This document shows positions 23,818-31,580 of a DNA stretch of 44,830 bases, piece by piece (position 1 is the stretch's first letter; every line of letters starts with the position of its first letter). The DNA comes from an uncultured Eubacteriales bacterium (GTDB taxonomy: Bacteria > Bacillota > Clostridia > Oscillospirales > QAKW01): assembly GCA_902492505.1 (NCBI GenBank), contig CABULU010000009.1, positions 1-44,830 on the forward strand, given 5' to 3'. A program made the translations under genes and the position numbers. Below the pieces are notes generated by a model. The model saw nothing but the letters and a program-made list of their open reading frames with translations. It was not told where the DNA came from and ran no database searches.

Positions 23818-24792
23818 ATGAAAATCAAGAGAATTTTAGCAGGTGTCTGCGCTTTTGCTCTGCTTGCGTCCTCCGTCCTGTCGCTCGGCTCGTGCAGTAC
23901 GGGGAAAAAAGACAAGTATGTTGTCGGCATCAGTCAGCTTGTCACTCATCCCGCGCTGGATGCGGCGACGGAGGGTTTTAAGAAAGCTCTTATTGAGAAG
24001 CTGGGTGAGGATAAGGTGGAGTTTGTTTATCAAAACGCCGCCAACCAGCCTGATGTATGTGCAACTATTGCAAACGGCTTTGTTTCAAGCAAGGTTGATT
24101 TGATTATGGCAAACGGCACCGCTGCGCTTCAGGCTGCTGCCAATGCCACGCTTGATATTCCGATACTGGGCACATCAATTACCGAATACGGCGTGGCGCT
24201 CGAAATTGATAATTTTACGGGCACTGTCGGCGGTAATATTTCCGGCACTTCAGACTTGGCTCCCCTTGATGAGCAGGCTCAGATGATAATTGACCTTGTT
24301 CCCGAGGCTAAAACCGTCGGGCTTCTCTACTGCTCTGCGGAGCCTAATTCCGCATATCAGGTTGCCGAGGTAAGAAAATATCTTGAGGGAAAAGGTCTTA
24401 CCTGTAAAGATTATAAGTTTTCCGATTCAAACGACGTAACTCTTATTGCAACTCAGGCTGCAAACGAGTGCGACGCTATTTATATCCCGACTGATAATAC
24501 TGCGGCGTCATCCGCCGAAATTATCAACGGCGCGGTTTTGCCTACAAAAACTCCGATTATTGCCGGAGAAGCCGGTATCTGCGAGGGCTGCGGAATAGCA
24601 ACGCTTTCAATAAGCTATGAAGCTTTAGGATATGTAACAGGCGAAATGGCTGCAAAGGTTCTCACGGGCGAGGAAAAAATATCCGAAATGCCCATTGCTT
24701 ATGACACAAATCCCGTTAAAAAGTATAATAAGACAATCTGTGATGAGTTAGGCATTGCCGCTCCCGAAGGATACGAGGCTCTGGGAGAGTAA
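23818..24792 (+). CDS. ABC transporter substrate-binding lipoprotein (TrpX-like)
   Basis: The 324-residue lipoprotein has a signal ending SLGSC (Cys26) and a two-lobed binding fold beginning YVVGISQLVTHPALDAATEGFKK, typical of the ABC_sub_bind family to which TrpX belongs. IMANGTAALQAAANATLDIPI, AKTVGLLYCSAEPNSAYQV and YIPTDNTAASSAEII are the hinge and ligand-side motifs. It captures a small ligand, an aromatic amino acid in the best-known relatives, and delivers it to the permease. ATG 23818 follows AAAAGGAG. The permease gene starts two bases after its stop. The ligand here is not proven. Confidence 0.85.
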   Translation: MKIKRILAGVCAFALLASSVLSLGSCSTGKKDKYVVGISQLVTHPALDAATEGFKKALIEKLGEDKVEFVYQNAANQPDVCATIANGFVSSKVDLIMANGTAALQAAANATLDIPILGTSITEYGVALEIDNFTGTVGGNISGTSDLAPLDEQAQMIIDLVPEAKTVGLLYCSAEPNSAYQVAEVRKYLEGKGLTCKDYKFSDSNDVTLIATQAANECDAIYIPTDNTAASSAEIINGAVLPTKTPIIAGEAGICEGCGIATLSISYEALGYVTGEMAAKVLTGEEKISEMPIAYDTNPVKKYNKTICDELGIAAPEGYEALGE

Positions 24793-24793
24793 A

Positions 24794-25711
24794 ATGAACA
24801 TTTTCTCGGATATCGTAAACTCTCTGCCCGGCGCTGTCGCCCAGGGACTTATCTGGGGCATTATGGCTGTCGGCGTCTTTATAACCTATAAAATTCTCGA
24901 CATTGCCGACCTTACTGTGGACGGCTCTATCTGCACTGGTATGGCGGTGTGCGCCGTGCTTATGACAAACGGCGTCAATGTCTGGGTGGCAATGCTTTGT
25001 TCTTTGATTGCCGGTATGCTGACAGGGCTTGTCACAGGAATTTTTCATACATTTATGGGTATTCCCGCTATTCTTGCCGGTATTTTGACGCAGCTTATAC
25101 TGTGGTCGGTAAATCTTAAAATTTTGGGCGGCGCAAACCTTGCCCTGCCTGCACGCACCTACGATGTTCTTGTAACGCTGCTGCGCAGGGAAAGCTCGAT
25201 ATTTATTCTTATTGCTTTTGTGGTTGTTCTTGTGGGTCTGCTCTATTGGTTTTTCGGTACGGAGTTCGGTTCTGCCGTGCGCGCCACGGGAAGTAATATC
25301 AAGATGAGCCGCGCTCAGGGTATCAATACCGATTTCAACAAGATTTTCGGTCTTGTGTTGTCCAACGGTATAGTTGCTCTGTCCGGGTCTCTGCTTGCTC
25401 AGTATTCGGGCAGCGCCGATATCAACAGCGGTCGCGGCGCAATCGTCATAGGTCTTGCGGCGGTTATTATCGGCGAGGCTATAATTTCAAAAATATCAAA
25501 GAACTTTTTCATACATCTAATCGGCGTTGTGCTGGGCGGCGTGGTTTATTACATAGTGTATCAGGTTGTCATCTGCCTCAAGATAGACACTGACTTTCTG
25601 AAAATGCTGTCCGCGCTCGTGGTTGCGATTTTCCTTGCTGTTCCTTACTGGAAAAAGAAATATTTTTCCAAGTCGAAGCAGCTGAAAAAGGGGGATGTGT
25701 CGAATGCTTGA
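24794..25711 (+). CDS. ABC transporter permease (TrpY-like, branched-chain type fold)
   Basis: The 305-residue membrane protein has about eight to nine hydrophobic segments. Its start, a SLPGAVAQGLIWGIMAVGVFITYKILDIADL-type stretch, is characteristic of this permease family. The central cytoplasmic loop has GTEFGSAVRATGSNIKMSRAQGIN, which contacts the ATPase. I chose ATG 24794 over an upstream in-frame start inside the substrate-binding gene. Its 3' end overlaps the ATPase gene by eight bases, so the operon is tightly coupled. Function follows the substrate-binding protein. Confidence 0.88.
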   Translation: MNIFSDIVNSLPGAVAQGLIWGIMAVGVFITYKILDIADLTVDGSICTGMAVCAVLMTNGVNVWVAMLCSLIAGMLTGLVTGIFHTFMGIPAILAGILTQLILWSVNLKILGGANLALPARTYDVLVTLLRRESSIFILIAFVVVLVGLLYWFFGTEFGSAVRATGSNIKMSRAQGINTDFNKIFGLVLSNGIVALSGSLLAQYSGSADINSGRGAIVIGLAAVIIGEAIISKISKNFFIHLIGVVLGGVVYYIVYQVVICLKIDTDFLKMLSALVVAIFLAVPYWKKKYFSKSKQLKKGDVSNA

Positions 25712-26498
25712 AATTAAAAATATAACAAAAATATTCAATGCCGGCACGGTTAATGAGAAGGTTGCACTGGACGATGTGAGCCTTATCCTGAACGACGGGG
25801 ATTTTGTTACGGTTATCGGAGGTAACGGCGCCGGTAAATCCACCATGCTCAATGCCGTTGCAGGCACGTACTTTGTTGACGGGGGCAGCATTACGGTAGA
25901 CGGCGCCGATATCACGCGCCTGCCCGAGCATAAGCGCGCCAAGTTTATTGGTCGTGTTTTTCAAGACCCGATGATGGGTACCGCCGCTGATATGTGGATT
26001 GAAGAAAACATGGCGCTTGCCAATCGCCGCGGAATGCGCCGCAGCCTGCGCTGGTCGATAACTAAAAAGGAGCGGGAAAGATACCGTGAAATGCTGTCTG
26101 AACTGGAGCTGGGGCTGGAAAACAGGCTTTCCACCAAGGTGGGACTGCTTTCCGGAGGTCAGCGCCAGGCACTGACGCTGCTTATGGCTGTAATGAAGCA
26201 GCCACAAGTGCTTTTGCTGGATGAGCATACGGCGGCGCTTGACCCCAAAACAGCTGCTACCGTTTTGCAGCTTTCCGATAAATTTATCGGTGAGTATAAA
26301 CTTACATCTCTTATGGTTACTCATAATATGAAAGACGCGATTGCCCACGGCAATCGTCTGATTATGATGAATGCCGGTAAAATAGTGCTTGATATCGGCG
26401 GCGAGGAAAAGAAAAGGCTGACGGTAGAAAAACTTTTGGAACTGTTTTCAAAATCAAGCGGCACCGAATTTGCAAATGACAGAGCGCTGCTTGGCTGA
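25704..26498 (+). CDS. ABC transporter ATP-binding protein (TrpZ-like)
   Basis: The 264-residue ATPase has Walker A GGNGAGKST, the signature LSGGQRQAL, Walker B VLLLDEHTAALD and a switch histidine in VTHNMKDA. A conserved segment VFQDPMMGTAADMWIEENMALANRRG between Walker A and the signature is typical of the ATPase paired with TrpX/TrpY-like partners. ATG 25704 was chosen because GGGGGA lies eight bases upstream, whereas ATG 25695 is inside that site. It is the last gene of the importer operon and is followed by a strong terminator. Confidence 0.9.
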   Translation: MLEIKNITKIFNAGTVNEKVALDDVSLILNDGDFVTVIGGNGAGKSTMLNAVAGTYFVDGGSITVDGADITRLPEHKRAKFIGRVFQDPMMGTAADMWIEENMALANRRGMRRSLRWSITKKERERYREMLSELELGLENRLSTKVGLLSGGQRQALTLLMAVMKQPQVLLLDEHTAALDPKTAATVLQLSDKFIGEYKLTSLMVTHNMKDAIAHGNRLIMMNAGKIVLDIGGEEKKRLTVEKLLELFSKSSGTEFANDRALLG

Positions 26499-26514
26499 TT
26501 AAATTAAATATTTT

Positions 26515-26549
26515 GTAACCGAAGGATATTTTCCTTCGGTTACTTTTTT
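26515..26549 (+). terminator. Terminator of the ABC importer operon
   Basis: GTAACCGAAGGA and TCCTTCGGTTAC form a 12-base-pair perfect stem with a five-base loop, then six T's. Confidence 0.92.
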
Positions 26550-26656
26550 GTAATTGAAATTGATATTTATATATTGTATCATTAATATATGTGTCGGCTG
26601 CATATTATATTTTCCGGGACTGTTTTCGGTTTGAATATTAAAATTGAAAAAAACAG

Positions 26657-26685
26657 TTGACAAACAGAAAATATTACTGTATCAT
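26657..26685 (+). promoter_or_regulatory. Promoter of the GntR/ABC operon
   Basis: TTGACA (26657-26662), 17 bases, TATCAT (26680-26685). Its -10 box abuts the palindrome at 26684-26707. Confidence 0.82.
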
Positions 26686-26707
26686 TGTATTATAACAATA
26701 ATACAAT
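26684..26707 (+). promoter_or_regulatory. Palindromic operator, likely for the GntR/YtrA regulator
   Basis: ATTGTATTA (26684-26692) and its exact reverse complement TAATACAAT (26699-26707) are separated by six bases. The palindrome starts at the end of the -10 box and covers the predicted RNA start, up to just before the ribosome binding site. A dimer bound here would block the promoter. The regulator gene that follows is the obvious binder, as YtrA-type regulators usually control their own operon. Confidence 0.75.
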
Positions 26708-26720
26708 GGAGGTGAATGTG

Positions 26721-27080
26721 GTGGCTTGGAAATTTGATGCTGAAACTCCGGTGTATCTTCAGATTGAGAGAAGAATTTGCGCAGACATACTCAGCGGAAA
26801 GTATCCCGCGGATACACAGCTTCCGTCGGTGCGCCAGTTTGCGCTTGAGGCCGCGGTAAATCCTAACACTGTGCAAAAGGCTTTGTGTGAGCTGGAGACA
26901 AGAGGACTTGTTTATTCCAAGGGAACGGTCGGCAGATTTGTTACAGGTGATAAGCAGGTGCTGGAGCTTGAACACAGCAGCGTAAAGTCACGCATTATCG
27001 GCGACTTTCTTAAATCGGCAGTGTCGCTGGGTATTACCAAACAGGAAATTATAGATTATTTGAATAAGGGGGAAATTTGA
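26721..27080 (+). CDS. GntR-family transcriptional regulator (YtrA type)
   Basis: The 119-residue protein is a short GntR regulator with only the winged-helix domain (about 8-75, PVYLQIERRICADILSGKYPADTQLPSVRQFA then NPNTVQKAL) and a small helical tail for dimerisation. That size is typical of the YtrA subfamily, which often sits first in ABC transporter operons responding to cell-envelope stress. GTG 26721 was chosen as start, eight bases behind GGAGG; GTG 26718 is also possible. Its stop overlaps the ATPase ATG. A perfect palindrome in its promoter suggests autorepression. The inducing signal is unknown. Confidence 0.9.
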   Translation: MAWKFDAETPVYLQIERRICADILSGKYPADTQLPSVRQFALEAAVNPNTVQKALCELETRGLVYSKGTVGRFVTGDKQVLELEHSSVKSRIIGDFLKSAVSLGITKQEIIDYLNKGEI

Positions 27081-27793
27081 TGTACACACTTGAATGCAAC
27101 AAACTCTGCAAGCGTTATGACAAGGTGAGAAACGTAATTGACAATCTTGACCTTCAGATTCCCGAGGGTAAAATTGTCGGTTTGCTGGGACCTAACGGAT
27201 GCGGAAAATCCACGCTGATTAAAATGGCAGCCGGGCTGTTGCAGCCGACGTCGGGCGAGATTTTGATATGCGGTCAGCCTGTTTCCGAGGCTACCAATTC
27301 GCTGATATCTTACCTGCCTGAGCGCACATACTTTGATTCCAGTATGCAGGTTAGCCAGCTTATCGGCTTTTTTGAGGAGTTTTATTCGGATTTTGACCGT
27401 GCGCGCACACTGCATATGCTGCGTGATTTGGGTATTGACGTTAATATGCGGCTTAAAACTCTTTCCAAGGGTACAAAGGAAAAGGTTCAGCTTGTAATGG
27501 TTATGTCAAGAAATGCGCGGCTTTATATGCTTGATGAGCCGATTGGCGGCGTTGACCCTGCCGCGCGCGACTATATTCTCAACACTATCGTTGCAAATTA
27601 CAATCCAAATGCCACGGTATTGATTACAACTCACCTCATAAATGATGTTGAAAAGCTGCTTGATGAGTTTTTCTTTATTGGCTACGGCGGCGTGATTCTT
27701 CGCAGCGGGTCGGCTGATGAGGTGCGCGAGAGCGAGGGCAAATCGCTTGATGAGCTGTTCAGGGAGGAATTCAGATGTTCGGTAAATTATTAA
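27080..27793 (+). CDS. ABC transporter ATP-binding protein (YtrB-like)
   Basis: The 237-residue ATPase has Walker A GPNGCGKST, the Q-loop region ISYLPERTYFD, a signature of LSKGTKEKVQ (LSKG in place of LSGG, common in this branch), Walker B LYMLDEPIGGVD and a switch histidine in ITTHLIND. The ATG at 27080 shares its A with the stop of the GntR gene, and its end overlaps the permease by 19 bases. With the permease it should form an ABC-2-type exporter or sensor module. The substrate is unknown. Confidence 0.9.
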   Translation: MYTLECNKLCKRYDKVRNVIDNLDLQIPEGKIVGLLGPNGCGKSTLIKMAAGLLQPTSGEILICGQPVSEATNSLISYLPERTYFDSSMQVSQLIGFFEEFYSDFDRARTLHMLRDLGIDVNMRLKTLSKGTKEKVQLVMVMSRNARLYMLDEPIGGVDPAARDYILNTIVANYNPNATVLITTHLINDVEKLLDEFFFIGYGGVILRSGSADEVRESEGKSLDELFREEFRCSVNY

Positions 27794-28596
27794 AATATGA
27801 TTTTACACATTATTTAAAGCTGTGGACAGTGGGGGCTGCAACCGCGCTGATTATGGCGGCTGTCGGCGGCTTCTGCCAGAGTCAGTCTCCGTGGCTGTAC
27901 CGCACTGACAGGGTGTTTTTGGGTCTTATGTTCACATTGATTACCGTTGTGTCCGTAGTAAGCATTATTGCTTTTTCCTTGTTGTCTACGGTACTGGTTT
28001 GTATGCGCTATGCCAAAAACTGTTTTTCCGATGAAGGCTACCTAACATTTACGCTTCCCGCAAAGCGCAGCACGATTTTCAATGCAAAGCTGACCGGCGG
28101 CATTATCTATTATATAATGACACTGATAATAACGATTTGCGCCTTTGCAATATTTTTAGGACTGGCATCTCCGCGAACTCTCCGTGATATTGTTGTAGGC
28201 TTTAGAAACCTGATTATAGACGGAATAAATTTCATCGGCGGATACTTTTGGGCGTATGCTGCTATTGCGGTGCTCATTTTCGTGCTGTCCTGCCTGTTTA
28301 CGATTATGATGATGTATTTTTGCATTACCTTTGCCGGTACTCGTGTCAGAAAAAACAAGGTTTTGGCAGGAGTGGGAATTTACTATCTTTTCAGCACGAT
28401 ACTCGGAATTGTTCTTCAGCTTTTCTTTTTTGCGTCCGTGTTTATTATAAACGCACGCCCGCGTATGATTCATGAGGCGATTCATGAGGCGATGCTTGTG
28501 CTGCTGGCGGTTGTTGTCGTATGGCTTATCGGCGGTATTGCGGCGTTTTACTATTCGCAGCTTAATATGCTTGATAAAAAGCTTAATCTTGCATAG
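27775..28596 (+). CDS. ABC-2-like permease of the GntR operon
   Basis: The 273-residue protein starts MFGKLLKYDFTHYLK, a common start for clostridial ABC permeases, and has about six hydrophobic segments. NCFSDEGYLTFTLPAKRSTIFNAKL, between the second and third helices, is a well-known signature of these YtrC/ABC-2 permeases and is the probable coupling region. The start overlaps the ATPase gene by 19 bases. The lipoprotein gene follows after 14 bases, so all four genes form a single operon. Confidence 0.87.
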   Translation: MFGKLLKYDFTHYLKLWTVGAATALIMAAVGGFCQSQSPWLYRTDRVFLGLMFTLITVVSVVSIIAFSLLSTVLVCMRYAKNCFSDEGYLTFTLPAKRSTIFNAKLTGGIIYYIMTLIITICAFAIFLGLASPRTLRDIVVGFRNLIIDGINFIGGYFWAYAAIAVLIFVLSCLFTIMMMYFCITFAGTRVRKNKVLAGVGIYYLFSTILGIVLQLFFFASVFIINARPRMIHEAIHEAMLVLLAVVVVWLIGGIAAFYYSQLNMLDKKLNLA

Positions 28597-28610
28597 GGGG
28601 GACATCATTT

Positions 28611-29042
28611 ATGAAAAAGAAAATAGCAATTATTCTGCTGCTTGTCATGTCGCTCATGCTGATGACCGGCTGTTCTTATGTGCTTTATGCCGACGATACT
28701 AATGTGTATTCCGAATCTGCGGCGGTGCAGCCGGTCATGCCGTACTACGGCGATGATTATGACGAATATTACGATTCGGATTATTATGTCCCTGACGATT
28801 ATTACGGATATGATGACAGTGATTTGCAAACTAATTATTACGGTGAAAATGATTGGAGCACGACCTTTGGCTTTGTGCTTATAATCCTGTTGGGTTATAT
28901 TTTACCTCTTGCAATGATTATTGTCAGTCTTATCGCGTATTCAAAGAGTAATTCCAAGCGCCGTGCAAGCTGGTTTATCATGACCGGCGTGGGTCTTATG
29001 ACGGCCATTCTTGCGACGCTATACATGCTTCTTACAATGTAA
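28611..29042 (+). CDS. Tyr/Asp-rich lipoprotein with two C-terminal membrane segments
   Basis: The 143-residue product has a lipobox MTGC (Cys21), then an extreme Tyr/Asp-rich stretch (about 45-81, twelve Tyr and ten or more Asp) and two hydrophobic segments (about 87-109 and 121-142) joined by a basic loop, SKSNSKRRAS. The topology is consistent: lipid anchor outside, acidic tyrosine-rich stretch outside, then a membrane hairpin with the basic loop inside. I recognise no family. It is the last gene of the GntR-ABC operon, with GGGGGG shortly before ATG 28611. A role as a cation-, peptide- or wall-binding partner of the transporter is speculation. Confidence 0.8.
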   Translation: MKKKIAIILLLVMSLMLMTGCSYVLYADDTNVYSESAAVQPVMPYYGDDYDEYYDSDYYVPDDYYGYDDSDLQTNYYGENDWSTTFGFVLIILLGYILPLAMIIVSLIAYSKSNSKRRASWFIMTGVGLMTAILATLYMLLTM

Positions 29043-29052
29043 AAATTTAATA

Positions 29053-29095
29053 AAAGGCTGCGGGAAGCATATAAGGGTTTTCTGCGGCTTTTTAC
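29053..29095 (+). terminator. Terminator of the GntR-ABC operon
   Basis: AAAGGCTGCGGGAA and TTTTCTGCGGCTTT arms pair with one bulge and some G-U pairs, then T's. The remaining gap to 29282 holds the next promoter and nothing else recognised. Confidence 0.65.
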
Positions 29096-29199
29096 TTTTA
29101 CGGGACGATTAGGTGTTCGTTTTGTGTACTTTCACTGTTCTTTGCCGAAGATATATATAGGCAGGTTAAGCGCATAAAATTTAATTTTTGTAACTTTGC

Positions 29200-29228
29200 T
29201 TTACATTTCGACAAAAATTTATTATACT
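29200..29228 (+). promoter_or_regulatory. Promoter of the D-Ala-D-Ala carboxypeptidase gene
   Basis: TTTACA (29200-29205), 17 bases, TATACT (29223-29228). Confidence 0.75.
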
Positions 29229-29282
29229 ATAAGAAGTATACTGTATCACCTTAAAATCATTGAGTTTTAAAGGAAATGTCCT

Positions 29283-30596
29283 ATGGTAAAAAGATTTATA
29301 TCGTTTTTTGCGGTTTTAATATTTATAATAAGCTGTTGTCCGCTCAGTATGGCTCAGGGCGATGTAATAGAGCCGGTGCCCGAGGTTACGGCACAGAATG
29401 TATATATGGTTAATATGAATACAGGTGCTGTGGTGTATGAAAAGGGTTCGGATGAAAAGATTTATCCTGCGTCTCTTACAAAACTTGTCACGCTGCTTGT
29501 TGCTGCCGAGACCATTACCGATTACAGCGAAATAATCACCGTGTCCGACGACTGCTATGACGACCTTGTTATCGGCAGCTCCAGCATAAATCTTAAAGAC
29601 GGCGAGCAAATGTCGCTGGATGATATCATGTATGCGATAGCGATTTCCAGTGCAAACGAGGCTGCAAATGCGCTGGCGTCCCATCTTTTCGGTTCGGTGC
29701 CTGACTTTGTGGCAAAGATGAATGAAAAAGCAGCGCAGCTTGGTGCCGAAAACACGCATTTTGCCAATACTCACGGTCTGCAAAATGAGGAACACTATAC
29801 CACAGCCCGCGATATGGCGAGTATTGCAAAGGCGGCTTTTGAAAATGAAACAGTGCTTAAATATCTGTCTACCTCTGTTCACGAGATAGCTCCGACCAAT
29901 AAAACTCCCGAAAAGCGTACTCTCGTTACGACAAATTCATTGATGCGCAAAAACAGCGAGCATTATTATAAATATTGCCGTGCAGGAAAAACCGGAACTA
30001 CCACGCCCGCCGGTTATAACCTTGTGTCTGTTGCGCAAAAGGGCGACATTGAGTTTTTGCTGGTGGCGATGCACGTGGATAAGCAGACTCACCCAACCAA
30101 CACTGTATTTTCCGATTCGCGCAGTCTTTACAACTGGGCGTTTGATAACTATAAAAGCGTAAAAATCCTTGAAAATACTGAAATTGTTACCGAGGTGAAG
30201 GTTGAGCTTTCCGCCAAGGGAGATCATCTTATCCTCGTACCCGAGGAAAATGTTTATTCGGTCATTCCCGTCGACCTTGATGTTTCGACGATAAATCGAG
30301 ATGTTAAAACCAATGAGAAGATTTTTGCCCCCGTTACCGAGGGCGATGTGCTTGGCAGCGTCACTCTTTCAAAAGACGGAGTGACCTATGCTACCGTAAA
30401 TCTTGTAGCGGGCAGCAGTGTGGAACGCTCTACCGTTTTGTACTATCTGCATCTTATCGAGCAGTTCTTTTCAAACCTTTGGGTGCGCATTGTGTGTATC
30501 ATTCTCGGAATTATTGTTGTAATTTATATAATTATTATGATATCTCAGAACAAGCGTCGCCGACGCAAAAAGCTGCGCCGGCGGATAAGATTTTAA
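29283..30596 (+). CDS. D-alanyl-D-alanine carboxypeptidase (S11, DacF/PBP5 type)
   Basis: The 437-residue protein has a signal peptide (about 1-24), the S11 catalytic motifs SxxK (S64 and K67 in PASLTKLV), SxN (S123 and N125 in SSANEAANA) and KTG (K236-G238 in AGKTGTT), and then a C-terminal beta domain. A hydrophobic segment (about 397-422) and a strongly basic tail (KRRRRKKLRRR) anchor it to the membrane. It trims the terminal D-Ala from peptidoglycan stem peptides and is penicillin-sensitive. The C-terminal transmembrane anchor is longer than the amphipathic helix of classical PBP5. Single gene with its own promoter. Confidence 0.93.
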   Translation: MVKRFISFFAVLIFIISCCPLSMAQGDVIEPVPEVTAQNVYMVNMNTGAVVYEKGSDEKIYPASLTKLVTLLVAAETITDYSEIITVSDDCYDDLVIGSSSINLKDGEQMSLDDIMYAIAISSANEAANALASHLFGSVPDFVAKMNEKAAQLGAENTHFANTHGLQNEEHYTTARDMASIAKAAFENETVLKYLSTSVHEIAPTNKTPEKRTLVTTNSLMRKNSEHYYKYCRAGKTGTTTPAGYNLVSVAQKGDIEFLLVAMHVDKQTHPTNTVFSDSRSLYNWAFDNYKSVKILENTEIVTEVKVELSAKGDHLILVPEENVYSVIPVDLDVSTINRDVKTNEKIFAPVTEGDVLGSVTLSKDGVTYATVNLVAGSSVERSTVLYYLHLIEQFFSNLWVRIVCIILGIIVVIYIIIMISQNKRRRRKKLRRRIRF

Positions 30597-30608
30597 TTTG
30601 ATTTTATG

Positions 30609-30637
30609 TTGATTTTTTTATCTAAATGATGTATAAT
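30609..30637 (+). promoter_or_regulatory. Promoter of the first AraC-type gene
   Basis: TTGATT (30609-30614), 17 bases, TATAAT (30632-30637). The predicted RNA start (near 30644) falls inside the left arm of the hairpin at 30641-30676, an unusual arrangement. Confidence 0.7.
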
Positions 30638-30640
30638 GGT

Positions 30641-30676
30641 AAGGTAACCGATAAGTTTTGGGTTACCTTATTTTTT
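30641..30676 (+). terminator. Terminator hairpin overlapping the AraC-gene transcript start
   Basis: AAGGTAACC (30641-30649) and GGTTACCTT (30661-30669) form a nine-base-pair perfect stem, followed by ATTTTTTA. It probably ends transcription of the carboxypeptidase gene. RNA starting near 30644 would lack the first arm bases. Confidence 0.82.
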
Positions 30677-30699
30677 ATGCAGTATAACGGAGTATTTTA

Positions 30700-31536
30700 A
30701 TGGAAAAACTGAAAAATAACCTGAATTTTAATTATTCCTCACATAGATTTCCCGATGTGCGGCTGGAAGCGTGCTCATACAGGGAGTATAACCCGTCTCA
30801 GACTGACAGCTTTATATCAAACGGCGGCGCTGCGCTGATTGTTGTGAGTGACGGAAAAGGCGTTGCCACAGAGTCGGAAAGACGGTATACCGTTACAAAG
30901 GGCAACGGAATACTTATTACAGGCGGCATGACCGTAGGAATAAAGGCGGACAGTATCGAGCCGGCGGAGCTTATTTATATAAAGATTGGCGGCGATTCAG
31001 TAAAGCAGCTTATATCTTTGATTGAAAAGCGCGAGCGGGGAATATTGCTTAATTTCGGCAGTAACGGAAAAATACCCGATTCGGCGCGTGATATGGTAAC
31101 CGAGTGCGCCAAGACATACAGCTCGGATTACGGTATATTGCTTGCGTTTTATGATTTCATAAACAGCGTATACGAGCATTATACGGAGAAAAAAATACCG
31201 ACAAAGAATATCTATATGACCCGTGCTGTCGAATATATTAAGCAGAATTACAATCAGAATTTAAGTGTTGAGAGTCTTGCGAATATTTTGGGTATTGAGC
31301 GAAGCTATCTCTCACGGCTGTTTAAGACATATAAAAACAAAAGCACTCAGAATTATATAATCGATTACCGTATGCGCCAGGCAAAGCGTATGTTTGAGGA
31401 GGAGGACATGAACGTTTCCCAGGTCTGTGCAGCTGTCGGGTATACTAACATTTACTGCTTTTCGCGTATCTTCAAAAGCAGGGTGGGTATGCCGCCTAAA
31501 GAGTATATGGAGCGCTGCCGAAAACACGGAGCGTAA
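30700..31536 (+). CDS. AraC-family transcriptional regulator
   Basis: The 278-residue protein has an N-terminal cupin-like sensing domain (about 1-165) and a C-terminal pair of helix-turn-helices (about 175-275). The second is marked by the family signature VSQVCAAVGYTNIYCFSRIFKSRVGMPPKEYM; the first contains LSVESLANILGIERSYLSRLFK. Such regulators usually activate sugar-use genes in response to a sugar. ATG 30700 has CGGAG ten bases upstream. It lies convergent with a second AraC gene, and the target may be any of the nearby sugar genes; no operator was identified. Confidence 0.92.
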   Translation: MEKLKNNLNFNYSSHRFPDVRLEACSYREYNPSQTDSFISNGGAALIVVSDGKGVATESERRYTVTKGNGILITGGMTVGIKADSIEPAELIYIKIGGDSVKQLISLIEKRERGILLNFGSNGKIPDSARDMVTECAKTYSSDYGILLAFYDFINSVYEHYTEKKIPTKNIYMTRAVEYIKQNYNQNLSVESLANILGIERSYLSRLFKTYKNKSTQNYIIDYRMRQAKRMFEEEDMNVSQVCAAVGYTNIYCFSRIFKSRVGMPPKEYMERCRKHGA

Positions 31537-31572
31537 AAATCCCGCCGCGGTACAAAATGTATAGCGGCGGGA
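31535..31572 (-). terminator. Terminator of the second AraC-type gene
   Basis: TCCCGCCGC (31540-31548) and GCGGCGGGA (31564-31572) pair perfectly. On the minus strand the stem is followed by five T's, so it mainly serves the minus-strand gene. Confidence 0.78.
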
Positions 31573-31580
31573 AAATTATA

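Noticed and set aside
25578..26348. Minus-strand frame of 256 codons across the importer permease and ATPase genes.
   Set aside because: It spans the overlap of two secure genes on the opposite strand and shows no domain features.
26685..26720. Upstream TTG start that would lengthen the GntR regulator by 12 residues.
   Set aside because: It lies within the -10 box and palindrome, upstream of the predicted RNA start; GGAGG at 26708-26712 fits GTG 26721.
28740..28850. Repetitive GAT/TAT-rich DNA that might be taken for a simple repeat.
   Set aside because: It is not a regular nucleotide repeat; it is the codon consequence of the Tyr/Asp-rich stretch of the lipoprotein.
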